A stretch of DNA of 64,000 nucleotides from JBEBSD01 sp040394475 (GTDB lineage: Bacteria > Bacteroidota > Bacteroidia > Cytophagales > Spirosomataceae). Below are positions 24,813 to 34,565 of this stretch, one piece after another. The DNA lies in assembly GCA_040394475.1 (NCBI GenBank), contig JBEBSD010000005.1, forward strand, positions 62,001 through 126,000, read 5' to 3'. The translations under genes were made by a program, and so were the position numbers. Under the pieces are notes generated by a model. It was not told where the DNA came from and did not search any database. It saw only the letters and a list, made by a program, of their open reading frames with translations. Numbering within the stretch: position 1 is the stretch's first letter; every line of letters begins with the position of its first letter.

Positions 24813-26432
24813 TTACCAGAAATACCAGTATAGAAATACGAGGATGCCGGTTACGACCAACGCACCAACGGTAAAGCTGCGGTGCGCCCGGAACATGGTA
24901 GGGTCGATATCAAGGCCCTTCTTCTCATCCGGAAGCAGGTGCCCCAGCGCGAACATGACGGTTACACAGATGAGGAAAACCCATCCCATCCGGTCCAGAA
25001 AGGGTACCTGTTCCCAGTCGGTAAAGGGAAAGAGATTGGTATGCATCCCGAGAGCGATCAGGAACCCGCCGACAATGGCAAAGAGCGCTCCCGCAGAATT
25101 GGTGCGTTTCCAGAAAAAGCCCATCATAAAGGCGGCAAATATGCCGGGAGATAACAGCCCCGTCATTTCCTGTATAAACTGGAATCCGCCCTTTTTCTCG
25201 ATCCCCATGTAGGGGGAAACGATAATAGCCACTATCATCGAAACCACTACTACCCAGCGTCCGATACTTACCAACTGCTTTTCGCTGGCATTTTTGCCGA
25301 TATAGTTTTTGAAAATATCGAGGGTGAAAATAGTGGAAATACTGTTCGCTTTTCCAGCGAGCGATGCCACAACAGCTGCGGTCAGCGCCGCAAAGGAGAG
25401 TCCTTTTAAGCCTTGTGGAAGCAAATTTAACAATACGGGATACGCTTTGTCCGGGTTGAGCAAGCCGTCATCACCCATCATTTCCTGCTGAAAAAGCCCT
25501 TTGCTGTAAAGTGCGTAGGCGGCAATACCGGGAAGGGTCACAATCACGGGCATCAGTAATTTCAGGAATGCCGCAAATAAAATGCCGTTCCGGGCCGTTT
25601 TCAGATCGGCCCCCAGGGCGCGTTGGGTGATGTACTGATTGCAGCCCCAGTAATTCAGGTTGACAATCCACATACCGCCCAACAGGACGGTCAGGCCGGG
25701 CAGGGACATATAATGGGGTTCTCCTTTCTTGAAGATCATGTGGAAATGATCGTCGTGGTTTTCTTTCATGAGCTGAAACCCGTTGGCAAGCCCGTCCATC
25801 CCAAATACATCCGAGACGAGGTTAATGGCCAGGTACGTAGTGGCAAGCCCCCCGATGACCAGGAAAAACACCTGGACGACATCGGTGTATCCGATCACTT
25901 TCATGCCGCCGATGGTGATAATAATCGCGAAAATGGCCAACCCGATCATACAGGTTGTAAAATCGATGCCGGATATCCCCGATACCGCCAGCGCACCCAG
26001 GTAAAGGATAGAAGTAAGATTTACCAGGATATAGAGGGCCAGCCAGAATACTGCCATGATCAGGCTCACGGTCTTGTTGTAGCGCTGATTCAGGAACTGG
26101 GGCATGGTGTAAATCTTGTTCTTCAGGTAAATGGGCATGAAGAAAATGGCTACAATCAGCAGCGTAGCGGCGGCCATCCATTCATAGGTCGAAATGGCCA
26201 GCCCCATGGAAAATCCATTTCCCGACATACCGATAAACTGTTCGGCGGAAATATTGGAGGCGATCAGGGAGGCGCCGATTGCCCACCAGGTCAATGAACC
26301 TTCGGCGAGAAAAAAATCTTTGGTGGAGGCATCTTTACTTTGTTTCCTTTTGTAAATCCAGTAGCCGTAGCCTGCTACTATAACAAAGTAAAAAATAAAA
26401 ACAAGGTAGTCCAGGGATTGTAATTGTTTCAT
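24813..26432 (-). CDS. Sodium/sugar symporter, SSS family (vSGLT-like)
   Basis: This 539-residue protein has about 14 membrane helices. It closely follows the Vibrio sodium/galactose transporter pattern: ASNISAEQFIGMSGNGFSMGLAISTYEWMAA near residue 60, a NLTSILYLGALA helix, YWGCNQYITQRALGA in the sugar-binding region and LAGKANSISTIFTLDIFKNYI near the sodium site. It should import a hexose with sodium; which one cannot be read. TATTTTTG on the minus strand at 26508-26501 fits a -7 element. No sugar kinase or hydrolase lies beside it. Confidence 0.9.
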   Translation of the reverse strand: MKQLQSLDYLVFIFYFVIVAGYGYWIYKRKQSKDASTKDFFLAEGSLTWWAIGASLIASNISAEQFIGMSGNGFSMGLAISTYEWMAAATLLIVAIFFMPIYLKNKIYTMPQFLNQRYNKTVSLIMAVFWLALYILVNLTSILYLGALAVSGISGIDFTTCMIGLAIFAIIITIGGMKVIGYTDVVQVFFLVIGGLATTYLAINLVSDVFGMDGLANGFQLMKENHDDHFHMIFKKGEPHYMSLPGLTVLLGGMWIVNLNYWGCNQYITQRALGADLKTARNGILFAAFLKLLMPVIVTLPGIAAYALYSKGLFQQEMMGDDGLLNPDKAYPVLLNLLPQGLKGLSFAALTAAVVASLAGKANSISTIFTLDIFKNYIGKNASEKQLVSIGRWVVVVSMIVAIIVSPYMGIEKKGGFQFIQEMTGLLSPGIFAAFMMGFFWKRTNSAGALFAIVGGFLIALGMHTNLFPFTDWEQVPFLDRMGWVFLICVTVMFALGHLLPDEKKGLDIDPTMFRAHRSFTVGALVVTGILVFLYWYFW

Positions 26433-26555
26433 ACGGCGTTTAGAAGTAGCAGCTGGTATGCATGAAATGAAAGGATAGTTACTGAAGATTCCGAAACGGA
26501 CAAAAATACGGAACGGTATTCATATTATTGCTAGAAAATTTTGCACTGTTCAAAT

Positions 26556-27404
26556 TCAGGGGGTAGCTGCGGCATCCCGGCGGGCAGGCCTTACCGGGTT
26601 GCGCAAGCCTCTGTGGGGGTGGTGCTTTTTTTTCCGCGACTCGATGGCGCTGTAAGCAATCTCAAAAGCCTGGTTTTCCTGTAAAGCGCCGATCAGCTCA
26701 AAGAGGCCTTCCCGGCCCGCAAACAGCAGCCAATACGAAACTTCCGTTCCGGCCGTCAGATAAGACCGGGTCACCTGTTGCGGATCGTCGGGAAAAAAGC
26801 CTTTCATGGTGCTGAGCGCCTCCAATCCGGGCGGATGTGCCTGGTGACGGATCCGGTAGCGCCATGCGGAAGCATACTGTTTGAACCGTTGCACACTGTC
26901 GGTAGCTTGTATAAAGCGGGTATCGAACATAAGGGCAAGTCCCTCGTGAAACCATTGGGGAATCTGAAAGGTCGTCTGCCACCAACCCAGCCGGGCAAAA
27001 AGTTCGTCGTGGCACATCTCGTGGCTGATGACATCAGGATTGAGTCCGTTCGGACTGAGCACAATAAAAGAGTGGCCGTAAGGAGCGGCCATGCTGAAGC
27101 CCGCACTTTCCCTGCTATGACTGTATTTTTCATATTCGGCGAGGTTCGCGCAAAAAATCAGGACCGCAGTGCCCTGTGGTTTCCCCCAGAAATCCGTGAT
27201 ACGCGTCTGTGCCTGCCGAAGAGCCGCTGCCAGGTACTGATGGTGACGGGCCGGGAATTCCGGGCTGACATATACCCGGGGGGCAATTTCCCTGAAACCG
27301 GAATAGGCAACGGTCTGGCAGTAAAAAAGATGGGAATAGGCGAAGAAAAGCGCGGCCGCAAGCAGGGAAAGCATAAGCAATCCTGCCTGTAAAAACCGGT
27401 TCAT
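26556..27404 (-). CDS. Membrane-anchored gluzincin metallopeptidase (MA family)
   Basis: This 282-residue protein has an N-terminal hydrophobic segment (residues 5-25) that should act as signal anchor. The metal motif HEMCH is at 128-132 and the third ligand Glu lies in WFHEGLALMFD near 154, an arrangement of zinc peptidases of clan MA. A positively charged tail follows (RKKKHHPHRG). The frame can be extended to a TTG at 27422, but ATG at 27404 (MNRFLQAGLL) is preferred. Substrate unknown; it faces the periplasm if the anchor is correctly read. It is separated from purH by a terminator. Confidence 0.75.
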   Translation of the reverse strand: MNRFLQAGLLMLSLLAAALFFAYSHLFYCQTVAYSGFREIAPRVYVSPEFPARHHQYLAAALRQAQTRITDFWGKPQGTAVLIFCANLAEYEKYSHSRESAGFSMAAPYGHSFIVLSPNGLNPDVISHEMCHDELFARLGWWQTTFQIPQWFHEGLALMFDTRFIQATDSVQRFKQYASAWRYRIRHQAHPPGLEALSTMKGFFPDDPQQVTRSYLTAGTEVSYWLLFAGREGLFELIGALQENQAFEIAYSAIESRKKKHHPHRGLRNPVRPARRDAAATP

Positions 27405-27500
27405 ACGAAATGACTTGCTCAAGACAGCCGCCTCTGGTTGATTCTGTAGACCAAATATACTAAGATTTTACCCGGAGCGCACAGAAGCCGGGTAAGACAA

Positions 27501-27529
27501 CAGCCCGCTTTCGGTTTGAAAACGGGCTG
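27501..27529 (-). terminator. Terminator hairpin downstream of purH
   Basis: On the minus strand CAGCCCGTTTTC pairs with GAAAGCGGGCTG (one G-U pair) around the loop AAACC. The following bases, TTGTCTTACC, are only partly T-rich. It lies 34 bases after the purH stop. Confidence 0.65.
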
Positions 27530-27562
27530 CTGCAAAGGGGCCGGTTACGTTCCTTTAAACGA

Positions 27563-29092
27563 TCAGTGTTTAAAATGCCGGATGCCTGTCGTAACCATTG
27601 CCAGGTCGTTGGCATCGCAATACGCAATCGATTCCTTGTCGCGGATCGACCCGCCAGGCTGGACAACCGCGCTGATTCCTGCCTTATGGGCAATTTCCAC
27701 ACAATCCGGAAAGGGGAAGAAGGCATCCGATGCCATCACCGCCCCGGTCAGGTCGAAGCCGAAGGCCCGTGCCTTTTCAATGGCCTGACGTAAGGCGTCC
27801 ACCCGGGAGGTTTGACCGGTGCCGCTTGCCAGTAGCTGGTTTTCACGGGCCAGAACGATCGTATTGGATTTGGTATGCTTACATATTTTCAGGGCAAATT
27901 CCATTGCTTTGAATGCGGCTGCATCCGGCGCTTTGGCGGTGACAGTGGTCATTTGATCCGCTGTTTCCGTAAGGATGTCTTTATCCTGCAGCAAAACCCC
28001 GTTGAGGATGGTCTTGAACATTTCCTGCGGCAGTGAGGTATGTTTACGGACAAGCAGAATCCGGTTTTTCCGGGATTTCAGCAATGCCAGTGCTTCCGGT
28101 TCGTACCCGGGAGCAATGAGAATTTCCATGAACAGGTGATTCAATTCCGCAGCTGTTGCTGCATCCACCCTGGAATTGGTAATGACGACTCCCCCGAATG
28201 CTGACACGGGGTCGCAGGCCAGGGCATTTAAGTAGGCTTCTTTGGGAGAGTCCGCTACCGCTACCCCGCAGGCATTTGTATGTTTGATGATCGCAAAGGC
28301 AGCCTTGTCGGTGCCGAATTCGTCGATCAGGCTCACGCAGGCGTCTACATCCACGAGGTTGTTATAGGAAAGTTCTTTCCCGTGCACTTTGTCAAACATC
28401 GCTTCCAGGTTGCCGTAAAAGGCAGCTTTCTGGTGTGGATTCTCACCATACCGGAGCGACTGTGCGGGCATGTCTTCAAACGACCGGATAGCCGGCGCCT
28501 TTCCTTCCCCGAGGAACCAGGAATGAATTGCCGTATCGTAATGAGAGGTGGTTTCAAAGGCTTCCCGGGCAAACTGCTTCCGGTCTTCCAGCTGAGTGGC
28601 TGCCTGATGCGTGGTCAGCAGTCCGAGAACACGCTCATATTGGTTTCTGGAGGAAACAATGAGGGTGTCCCTGAAGTTTTTGGCGGCGGCGCGGATCAGG
28701 GAAATCCCGCCTATGTCAATTTTCTCGATAATGTCGGCATCCGATGCGCCCGACGCAACTGTTTCTTCGAAAGGGTAGAGGTCCACCATAACCAGATCGA
28801 GTGCCGGAATCGTAAATTCCCGTGCCTGCGCCTCGTCTTCCGCATGGCCTCTCCGGTATAGAATGCCGCCGAATATAGCAGGGTGTAAGGTCTTGACCCG
28901 TCCTCCGAAAATAGCGGGGTAGCCTGTCAGTGATTCCACGGGGATGACGGGAAGCCCGAGTTCTTCCAGAAAAGTCTGAGTCCCGCCGGTTGAGTACAGG
29001 GTAACTCCATTTTGGTGTAACTGCTCGGCGATGGGAGCCAGACCGTCTTTATAATACACAGAAATAAGTGCAGACTGTATTTTTTTTGTCAT
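27563..29092 (-). CDS. purH: Bifunctional AICAR formyltransferase / IMP cyclohydrolase
   Basis: This 509-residue enzyme carries out the last two steps of IMP synthesis. The N-terminal cyclohydrolase domain (about 1-190) shows LYSTGGTQ, GRVKTLHPAIFGGIL and DLVMVDLYPFEETV. The C-terminal transformylase domain has SLRYGENPHQKAAFY, FAIIKHTNACGVA, DPVSAFGGVV and PGGSIRDKESI. Upstream frame extends to TTG, but ATG at 29092 (MTKKIQSALIS) matches the family. The AICAR made by HisF feeds this enzyme, although the two loci are 26 kb apart here. Confidence 0.96.
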   Translation of the reverse strand: MTKKIQSALISVYYKDGLAPIAEQLHQNGVTLYSTGGTQTFLEELGLPVIPVESLTGYPAIFGGRVKTLHPAIFGGILYRRGHAEDEAQAREFTIPALDLVMVDLYPFEETVASGASDADIIEKIDIGGISLIRAAAKNFRDTLIVSSRNQYERVLGLLTTHQAATQLEDRKQFAREAFETTSHYDTAIHSWFLGEGKAPAIRSFEDMPAQSLRYGENPHQKAAFYGNLEAMFDKVHGKELSYNNLVDVDACVSLIDEFGTDKAAFAIIKHTNACGVAVADSPKEAYLNALACDPVSAFGGVVITNSRVDAATAAELNHLFMEILIAPGYEPEALALLKSRKNRILLVRKHTSLPQEMFKTILNGVLLQDKDILTETADQMTTVTAKAPDAAAFKAMEFALKICKHTKSNTIVLARENQLLASGTGQTSRVDALRQAIEKARAFGFDLTGAVMASDAFFPFPDCVEIAHKAGISAVVQPGGSIRDKESIAYCDANDLAMVTTGIRHFKH

Positions 29093-29131
29093 TGGAACAG
29101 GGAAATAATTCCGGTTTTGAGAATGAAAGCG

Positions 29132-29139
29132 CAAAGGTA
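29132..29139 (-). promoter_or_regulatory. -7 element upstream of purH
   Basis: The minus strand reads TACCTTTGC, a full match to TAnnTTTG, about 40 bases before the purH ATG. No clear -33 TTTG is found at the usual distance, so this is a partial promoter call. Confidence 0.45.
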
Positions 29140-29251
29140 CGGGAAATCCTACTAATTTTCATTTCCCGGCCGCAACGGGTATTGCCAGTTTTTTTTCTAA
29201 GTTTGTCGCTCTTTTTTAAATGGGGCTTCCCGTTCAACTACCGTTACATTC

Positions 29252-30460
29252 ATGGCTTCCAAGGGAACTGCTGCACTGGGTTTTATTTTCGTTACCTTAC
29301 TGATCGATGTAATCGGCCTGGGGATCATCATCCCGGTAATGCCGAAGCTGATTACTGAGCTCACGGGAGACTCGCTGAGTGAGGCTGCGCGGGACGGAGG
29401 CTGGCTGCTTTTTGTGTACGCTTTCTGTCAGTTCTTTTTTGCCCCTGTCGTCGGAGGACTCAGCGACCGTTACGGGCGCCGGCCGGTGCTCCTGGCATCG
29501 TTGTTCGGATTCGCGATCGACTATATGCTCCTGGCGTATGCCCCTACGCTGGCCTGGCTGTACGTGGGACGTATTATCGCCGGAATTCTGGGCGCCAGTT
29601 TTACAACGGCCTCGGCGTATATCGCCGACATCAGCACACCGGAAAAAAGAAGCCAGAATTTCGGGATGATCGGAGCTGCCTTCGGGCTGGGGTTCATCAT
29701 CGGACCGGTGATTGGCGGCTTGTTGGGACAATACGGATCCCGGATACCGTTTCTGGTGGCGGCAGGACTGTCAGCGCTGAACTGGCTGTATGGTTTTTTC
29801 ATTTTACCCGAGTCGCTCAAACCGGAGAACCGGCGTGCGTTTGACTGGAAACGGGCCAACCCGGTCGGGTCGTTGATGAATCTCCGGAAATACCCGGTCA
29901 TAATGGGGCTGGTCGTATCCTTACTACTGCTCTACACCGCCAATCATGCGATCCACGGCAACTGGTCGTATTTTGTGATGGAGAAATTTAAATGGAATGA
30001 GCGCGACGTCGGCGTTTCACTGGGGATTTTCGGAGCGCTTTCGGCGATCGTACAGGGAGGATTGATCCGGGTGATTATCCCAAAGTTGGGCACCACTAAA
30101 AGTGTCTATGTGGGCCTGGCGCTGTACTGTATAGGGTTCACTCTTTTTGCTTTTGCGAGCCAGGGGTGGCTGTTGTACCTGTTTATGGTGCCGTATATGT
30201 TCGGAGGGATAGCGGGGCCGGCTCTTCAGGGAATCATTTCCACCCAGGTAGCCGTGAATGAACAAGGACAGCTGCAGGGGGCGCTGACAAGCCTGATGAG
30301 CGCGACATCCATTATCGGGCCGCCCCTGATGTCCAATGTGTTTTCCTATTTTACCGCAGCTTCGGCTCCCGTTTATTTTCCCGGCGCCCCGATGCTCCTG
30401 GCTGCCGGGTTGACGTGTTTGGGGGCGTTCCTTGCCTGGAGAAACCTGAAGCATTCCTGA
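29252..30460 (+). CDS. MFS transporter of the TCR/TetA family
   Basis: This 402-residue, 12-helix transporter has motif A GGLSDRYGRRPVLL between helices 2 and 3, the first helix DVIGLGIIIPVMP characteristic of TetA-like drug/proton antiporters, and GPVIGGLLG in helix 5. Members export tetracyclines or other small molecules, yet many chromosomal copies in Bacteroidota have unknown substrates, so resistance is not shown. TAAGTTTG at 29198-29205 fits a -7 element. It points away from purH and is followed, 69 bases on, by the histidine kinase gene. Confidence 0.85.
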   Translation: MASKGTAALGFIFVTLLIDVIGLGIIIPVMPKLITELTGDSLSEAARDGGWLLFVYAFCQFFFAPVVGGLSDRYGRRPVLLASLFGFAIDYMLLAYAPTLAWLYVGRIIAGILGASFTTASAYIADISTPEKRSQNFGMIGAAFGLGFIIGPVIGGLLGQYGSRIPFLVAAGLSALNWLYGFFILPESLKPENRRAFDWKRANPVGSLMNLRKYPVIMGLVVSLLLLYTANHAIHGNWSYFVMEKFKWNERDVGVSLGIFGALSAIVQGGLIRVIIPKLGTTKSVYVGLALYCIGFTLFAFASQGWLLYLFMVPYMFGGIAGPALQGIISTQVAVNEQGQLQGALTSLMSATSIIGPPLMSNVFSYFTAASAPVYFPGAPMLLAAGLTCLGAFLAWRNLKHS

Positions 30461-30529
30461 AATTTTGAAAAAAAGTGTATAATTCAGAAGTTTACTACGT
30501 TATTAGTAGCTGGAGTAAAGGACGTTAGG

Positions 30530-33079
30530 ATGAACACGGAAAACAATGAGCAATCGTTTCTGAAGTCGGTCAAAGGGAAAGTTATCTTTGGCTTCGTGGT
30601 GGCGTGCCTGGCTCTGGGGGCTTCCTGGATCATCAGTAAAGGAGCATTTGACCAGATGCTGGAAACGGTGGATCAGCTTTCTACCCCGGATGAAAAATTA
30701 CGGCTGGTGAATGTCATTTTTAAGGACATACTGCTGTTGGACCAGCTCCAGAACGAAATGCCGGGCACTTCCAGGGAGGAAATTAAACAGGGGTTTGTCG
30801 AACGATCGGACAAATTGCAGGGAACGCTGGATACCCTGTCGTTGTGGTTTTCAGATAATCCGCAGCAGCTGGCCCGGATTGATTCCATACGGGTCATCCT
30901 GAAGAAGCGCGCAGCAATTTTCGACGACTATGTGAAAGTCCGCACGGTACTGGTCAATAACCGGGATTTTAAAAATAAGGTAGAATCCATTTCCGGGCTG
31001 ATTACGACTTCGACCGAGGCACACCCCGACAGCACCATTATCAAAACGGAAAAGCGAACGACTACCACGACCATTTTCAGGGAATCTCCTTCTCCGGCAG
31101 CTCCTTCTCCGGAAACGGAGGAGTCCGGTAAAAGAGGATTTTTAAGCAAGGTTTTCAGAGGGAAAAAAACCAAGGACGAAGAGACGGCTGTGCCCCCTGT
31201 CCCGGTAGTGGTGCAAAAAGAGGAAGTCCAGGTGTCGATCGATACCCTGAGTATTGCAAAAAATGACAGTGTGATCCAAAAGGTGGGGGCGGTGGTGAAA
31301 GATATGGCCAGCAGCCAGTTTGTGCGTACCAACCGGTTTGTAGAGCGGGAACGGGAGCTGCTGCAGGGAGAAAACATCCTGATTACCCAGTTGATGGAGG
31401 TGATGAGAGAAGTGGAAGGAGAAATTATCAATCAGATGAACCGTGACAATCAGCAGGCTAAAACGATGGTCACCAAAAGTATCAATATTATAGGGATGAT
31501 TATTTTGGGCGTTTTCAGCCTTTCAGCGTTGCTGGGTTACCTGATATTTGCCGATATTACCCAAAGCAACCAGTACCGGAGAGCGCTGGTCGCGGCAAAG
31601 GAGGATGCAGAATACCATAGCCAGGCGAAACAGCGGTTCCTTTCCAACATGAGCCATGAAATCCGCACCCCCCTGCAATCGATTATCGGTTATACGGAAT
31701 TGATCAAAAATCAGGAGAAGCCCGCCAAGGAGGAGCTGGAAATTATCGGGAAATCTTCCGAACATCTGCTATACCTTGTCAATGAAATCCTGGATTACAG
31801 CCGGATTATATCCGACCGCTTTGAATTTATGGATGAAAGTTTCAACCTGCCGGAGGCGATGGAAGAGGTGATCGGGATTCTTCGCCCTGAGGCCAACCGG
31901 AAAGGATTGCTGCTGAAGCTCTCGCATACGTTCGAGCCGCAGTCGTATATGTCGGGAGACGCGTTCAGGCTCAAACAGATTCTCCATAACCTGCTGGGCA
32001 ATGCGATCAAGTTTACCCACACCGGGCAGGTTGAGCTGGTAGCAGACCTGGTCCAGGTGAAGGGCAGGGATGAGATCCGGCTGGAAGTGAGAGATACCGG
32101 AATAGGACTCTCCCGGGAGCAGATGAAGCGGGTATTCAACCAGTTTGAACAAGCCAATGCAACCATTGCCCCGCAATATGGGGGAGCAGGGCTGGGACTC
32201 AGTATAGTCAAGTCACTGGTGCAGGGGCAGGGCGGGCGTATTGATGTAAAAAGCGATCCCGGAAAATTCACATCTTTCATCATTCATCTGCCTTTTAAAC
32301 CCGGAGAAGTCCCGGCAACCGAGGGGATCGGTGAGCTGACGGAAAAGGGACATGCCTTTCAGGGTAAGGTTTGGATTATCGATGATGATGTATTTATCCT
32401 GGATTGGATTGCGGCGGTACTGGAACGTTACGGCGTCGCGTATAGCCGTTTTTCTTCCGGGATCGAAGCCCTGAACCAACCCTGGGAACCGGAGGTGACC
32501 ATTGTACTGGCTGATATGCGGATGCCTGGAATGTCCGGAGCAGAGTTGTGCAGGCAGCTGAAAACAAAATCCGGCGCCCATGTTCGTTATTACGCGGCCA
32601 CGGCGATGGCATTGCCTGAAGAAAAGGCGTCTATTCTGGAAATGGGTTTTGAGGATGTGTTAATGAAACCATTTAAAAGCAGTGATATTTTGAGGATACT
32701 TCAGATTGCGCCGGCCGGGTCTGCCGCCGTACCGGCCGGTGAAACGCCGGTGTTGGATCTGGCTCCGTTGAAAGCAATGACTATGGGGGATGACGTGTTG
32801 CTGCGGGAGAGCCTCGGGCAATTTGTTGCAGATACCCGGGACGATCTCTCCAGGGTAAGTGCGCATCTTGACAACGGCAGAAACCCGGATGAGCTTCGGG
32901 AGCTGTTTCATAAGATGGCCGGTAGAACAGGTCAGATAGGAGCCAAAGACCTGGGCGTCCGAATGCGGGATGTCGAAATTTCCCTGAGTCATGCCAGGCT
33001 TCCCGAACAGGAGATGCGTGCCATCGTTGCGGAAGGTTACCGGCTTGTAGGCGAAATCACCGAAAAGTACATCAGCTGA
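30530..33079 (+). CDS. Hybrid sensor histidine kinase with REC and HPt domains
   Basis: This 849-residue protein has a membrane helix at about 15-35, a large external or linker region with Ser/Pro-rich and helical parts, a second helix at about 318-343, HisKA with phospho-acceptor His376 (NMSHEIRTPLQ), an ATPase domain (DTGIGLSREQ, YGGAGLGLSI), a receiver domain with Asp662 (LADMRMPG) and an HPt domain with His794 (LFHKMAGRTGQIG). The layout permits a full internal His-Asp-His relay ending at a phosphotransfer His. The sigma-54 regulator gene is convergent and overlaps by 8 bases, making it the obvious acceptor. Confidence 0.92.
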   Translation: MNTENNEQSFLKSVKGKVIFGFVVACLALGASWIISKGAFDQMLETVDQLSTPDEKLRLVNVIFKDILLLDQLQNEMPGTSREEIKQGFVERSDKLQGTLDTLSLWFSDNPQQLARIDSIRVILKKRAAIFDDYVKVRTVLVNNRDFKNKVESISGLITTSTEAHPDSTIIKTEKRTTTTTIFRESPSPAAPSPETEESGKRGFLSKVFRGKKTKDEETAVPPVPVVVQKEEVQVSIDTLSIAKNDSVIQKVGAVVKDMASSQFVRTNRFVERERELLQGENILITQLMEVMREVEGEIINQMNRDNQQAKTMVTKSINIIGMIILGVFSLSALLGYLIFADITQSNQYRRALVAAKEDAEYHSQAKQRFLSNMSHEIRTPLQSIIGYTELIKNQEKPAKEELEIIGKSSEHLLYLVNEILDYSRIISDRFEFMDESFNLPEAMEEVIGILRPEANRKGLLLKLSHTFEPQSYMSGDAFRLKQILHNLLGNAIKFTHTGQVELVADLVQVKGRDEIRLEVRDTGIGLSREQMKRVFNQFEQANATIAPQYGGAGLGLSIVKSLVQGQGGRIDVKSDPGKFTSFIIHLPFKPGEVPATEGIGELTEKGHAFQGKVWIIDDDVFILDWIAAVLERYGVAYSRFSSGIEALNQPWEPEVTIVLADMRMPGMSGAELCRQLKTKSGAHVRYYAATAMALPEEKASILEMGFEDVLMKPFKSSDILRILQIAPAGSAAVPAGETPVLDLAPLKAMTMGDDVLLRESLGQFVADTRDDLSRVSAHLDNGRNPDELRELFHKMAGRTGQIGAKDLGVRMRDVEISLSHARLPEQEMRAIVAEGYRLVGEITEKYIS

Positions 33080-34451
33080 TCTGGTATTTTTCTATTTTGT
33101 AATACAGTGTTTTCCGGTCAATCTGTAATATTTTGGCGGCTTTGCTCTTGTTGAACCGGACCTGATGCAGCACGTTGGTAATCATTTCCTTTTCGTGCGC
33201 TTCCTGTAATTTCTTCAGGTTGGCCGGATTCATCCGGGCCGGTACGGTTGCCATCGCTGTACGCATCTCTTCCGGAAGGGCCTCTACCCCGGCCAGGTCT
33301 CCGGTGGTCAGCAGAATAATGCGTTTGATCACATTGCTAAGTTCCCGCAGGTTGCCGGGCCAGTCGTATTTGTACAATACTTCCATCAATTCTCCGGAAA
33401 AACGGAGTACGTTCTTTCCCAGTTCCTTGTTGGTGGTTTGCCTGAAATGCTGGATAAATATATTAATATCTTCCCCCCGTTCCCGTAAAGGGGGGACGGC
33501 GATTTTGAATTCGTTGAGCCGGTGGTAAAGGTCTTCCCGGAACTCTCCTTTCTGGGCGCCTCCCAACAGGTCGTAGTTGCTTGCCGTTATCAGGCGGATG
33601 TCTATTTTAACAGGTTGCGTGCCCCCGAGCGGGGTAAGCACCCGTTCCTGAATAACCCTGAGAAGTTTGATCTGTATTTCATAACTCAGGTTTCCGATTT
33701 CATCCAGAAAAAGCGTTCCCCCGTTGGCGGCTTCAAATTGGCCTGTTTTGTCCTGTACCGCCCCGGTAAATGCTCCTTTCTTATGACCGAAAAATTCGCT
33801 GAGGGCGAGCTCTTTCGATAAAGCGCCGCAGTCAATTGCCACGAAGGGCTTGTTCTTCCGGGGGCTCAACCGGTGGATGGACCGGGCAATATGCTCTTTG
33901 CCTGTACCGCTCTCGCCCTGGATGATGACCGACATCTCCGTAGGTCCGACCAGCTGCACATACTTATAGAGTTGCTGCGCCGCTTCACTGGTCCCCTGCA
34001 CGAATTCTACTTCGTCGCTGCTTTCAGTTTCATGAACGGTACGGGAGGGCGCTACCTGCTTTTTTGACAGGGCCTCTTTGAGGACATGCAGTAATTCCTC
34101 ATGATGAACCGGTTTCGTGATATAATCCAGTACCCCCGAACGCAACGCATTCACGGCGGTTCTGATATCATTGAAGCTGGTCATGATGATGCTGGGAGGA
34201 ATGCCGTTGTCTGGAGACTGTTCGGTTGCCTTCCGCACGGTAGCCATGAAGTCCATCGCATTGCCGTCCGGTAAATTATAATCCAGCAGGAGCGCTTCAA
34301 AGGGAGATCTGTCGGCCAGCGATTGCCCGAAGGCCTCCACAGCGCTGCTTACGGACTGGCAAACGGTCACCTGGTGACCGTGTTTGGTCAGGAAACCATC
34401 GAGGATTCTGGAAAAAGTAGTATCGTCTTCTAAAAGCAAGAGTTTTGCCAT
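33072..34451 (-). CDS. Sigma-54-dependent response regulator, NtrC type
   Basis: This protein of about 459 residues has a receiver domain with phospho-acceptor Asp57 (LLLDYNLPDG), an AAA+ domain with Walker A GESGTGKE, the sigma-54 contact loop GAFTGA, FLDEIGNL and the arginine-finger region, and a Fis-type DNA-binding helix-turn-helix at the end (NKSKAAKILQIDRKTLYYKI). A longer frame begins at 34514, but MAKLLLLEDD at 34451 is the standard receiver start. It activates sigma-54 promoters on phosphorylation, probably by the adjacent hybrid kinase. Targets are unknown. Confidence 0.93.
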   Translation of the reverse strand: MAKLLLLEDDTTFSRILDGFLTKHGHQVTVCQSVSSAVEAFGQSLADRSPFEALLLDYNLPDGNAMDFMATVRKATEQSPDNGIPPSIIMTSFNDIRTAVNALRSGVLDYITKPVHHEELLHVLKEALSKKQVAPSRTVHETESSDEVEFVQGTSEAAQQLYKYVQLVGPTEMSVIIQGESGTGKEHIARSIHRLSPRKNKPFVAIDCGALSKELALSEFFGHKKGAFTGAVQDKTGQFEAANGGTLFLDEIGNLSYEIQIKLLRVIQERVLTPLGGTQPVKIDIRLITASNYDLLGGAQKGEFREDLYHRLNEFKIAVPPLRERGEDINIFIQHFRQTTNKELGKNVLRFSGELMEVLYKYDWPGNLRELSNVIKRIILLTTGDLAGVEALPEEMRTAMATVPARMNPANLKKLQEAHEKEMITNVLHQVRFNKSKAAKILQIDRKTLYYKIEKYQIS

Positions 34452-34512
34452 TGAATTATCGGATTGCGGTAAGATATCGGCCAGGTATTGCGTTGCCCCG
34501 GTATAAATAACC

Positions 34513-34544
34513 AAAAAAAGGAGCCGAAGGTTGCCCCCGACTCC
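34513..34544 (-). terminator. Intrinsic terminator of the small secreted protein gene
   Basis: On the minus strand GGAGTCG (34544-34538) pairs with CGGCTCC (34526-34520) and is followed by seven T residues. It stands between the small gene and the regulator gene, so the two are separate transcripts. Confidence 0.8.
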
Positions 34545-34565
34545 TCAAAGTTAATGATATCTGGC

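Noticed and set aside
25623..26297. 224-residue plus-strand frame inside the symporter gene
   Set aside because: Lies fully opposite to a well-recognised SSS transporter; residue pattern is His/Gln/Asp rich as in antisense of membrane helices.
29252..30460. Calling the MFS gene a tetracycline resistance gene
   Set aside because: Family resemblance alone does not show the substrate; it sits in a normal chromosomal setting with no mobile element.
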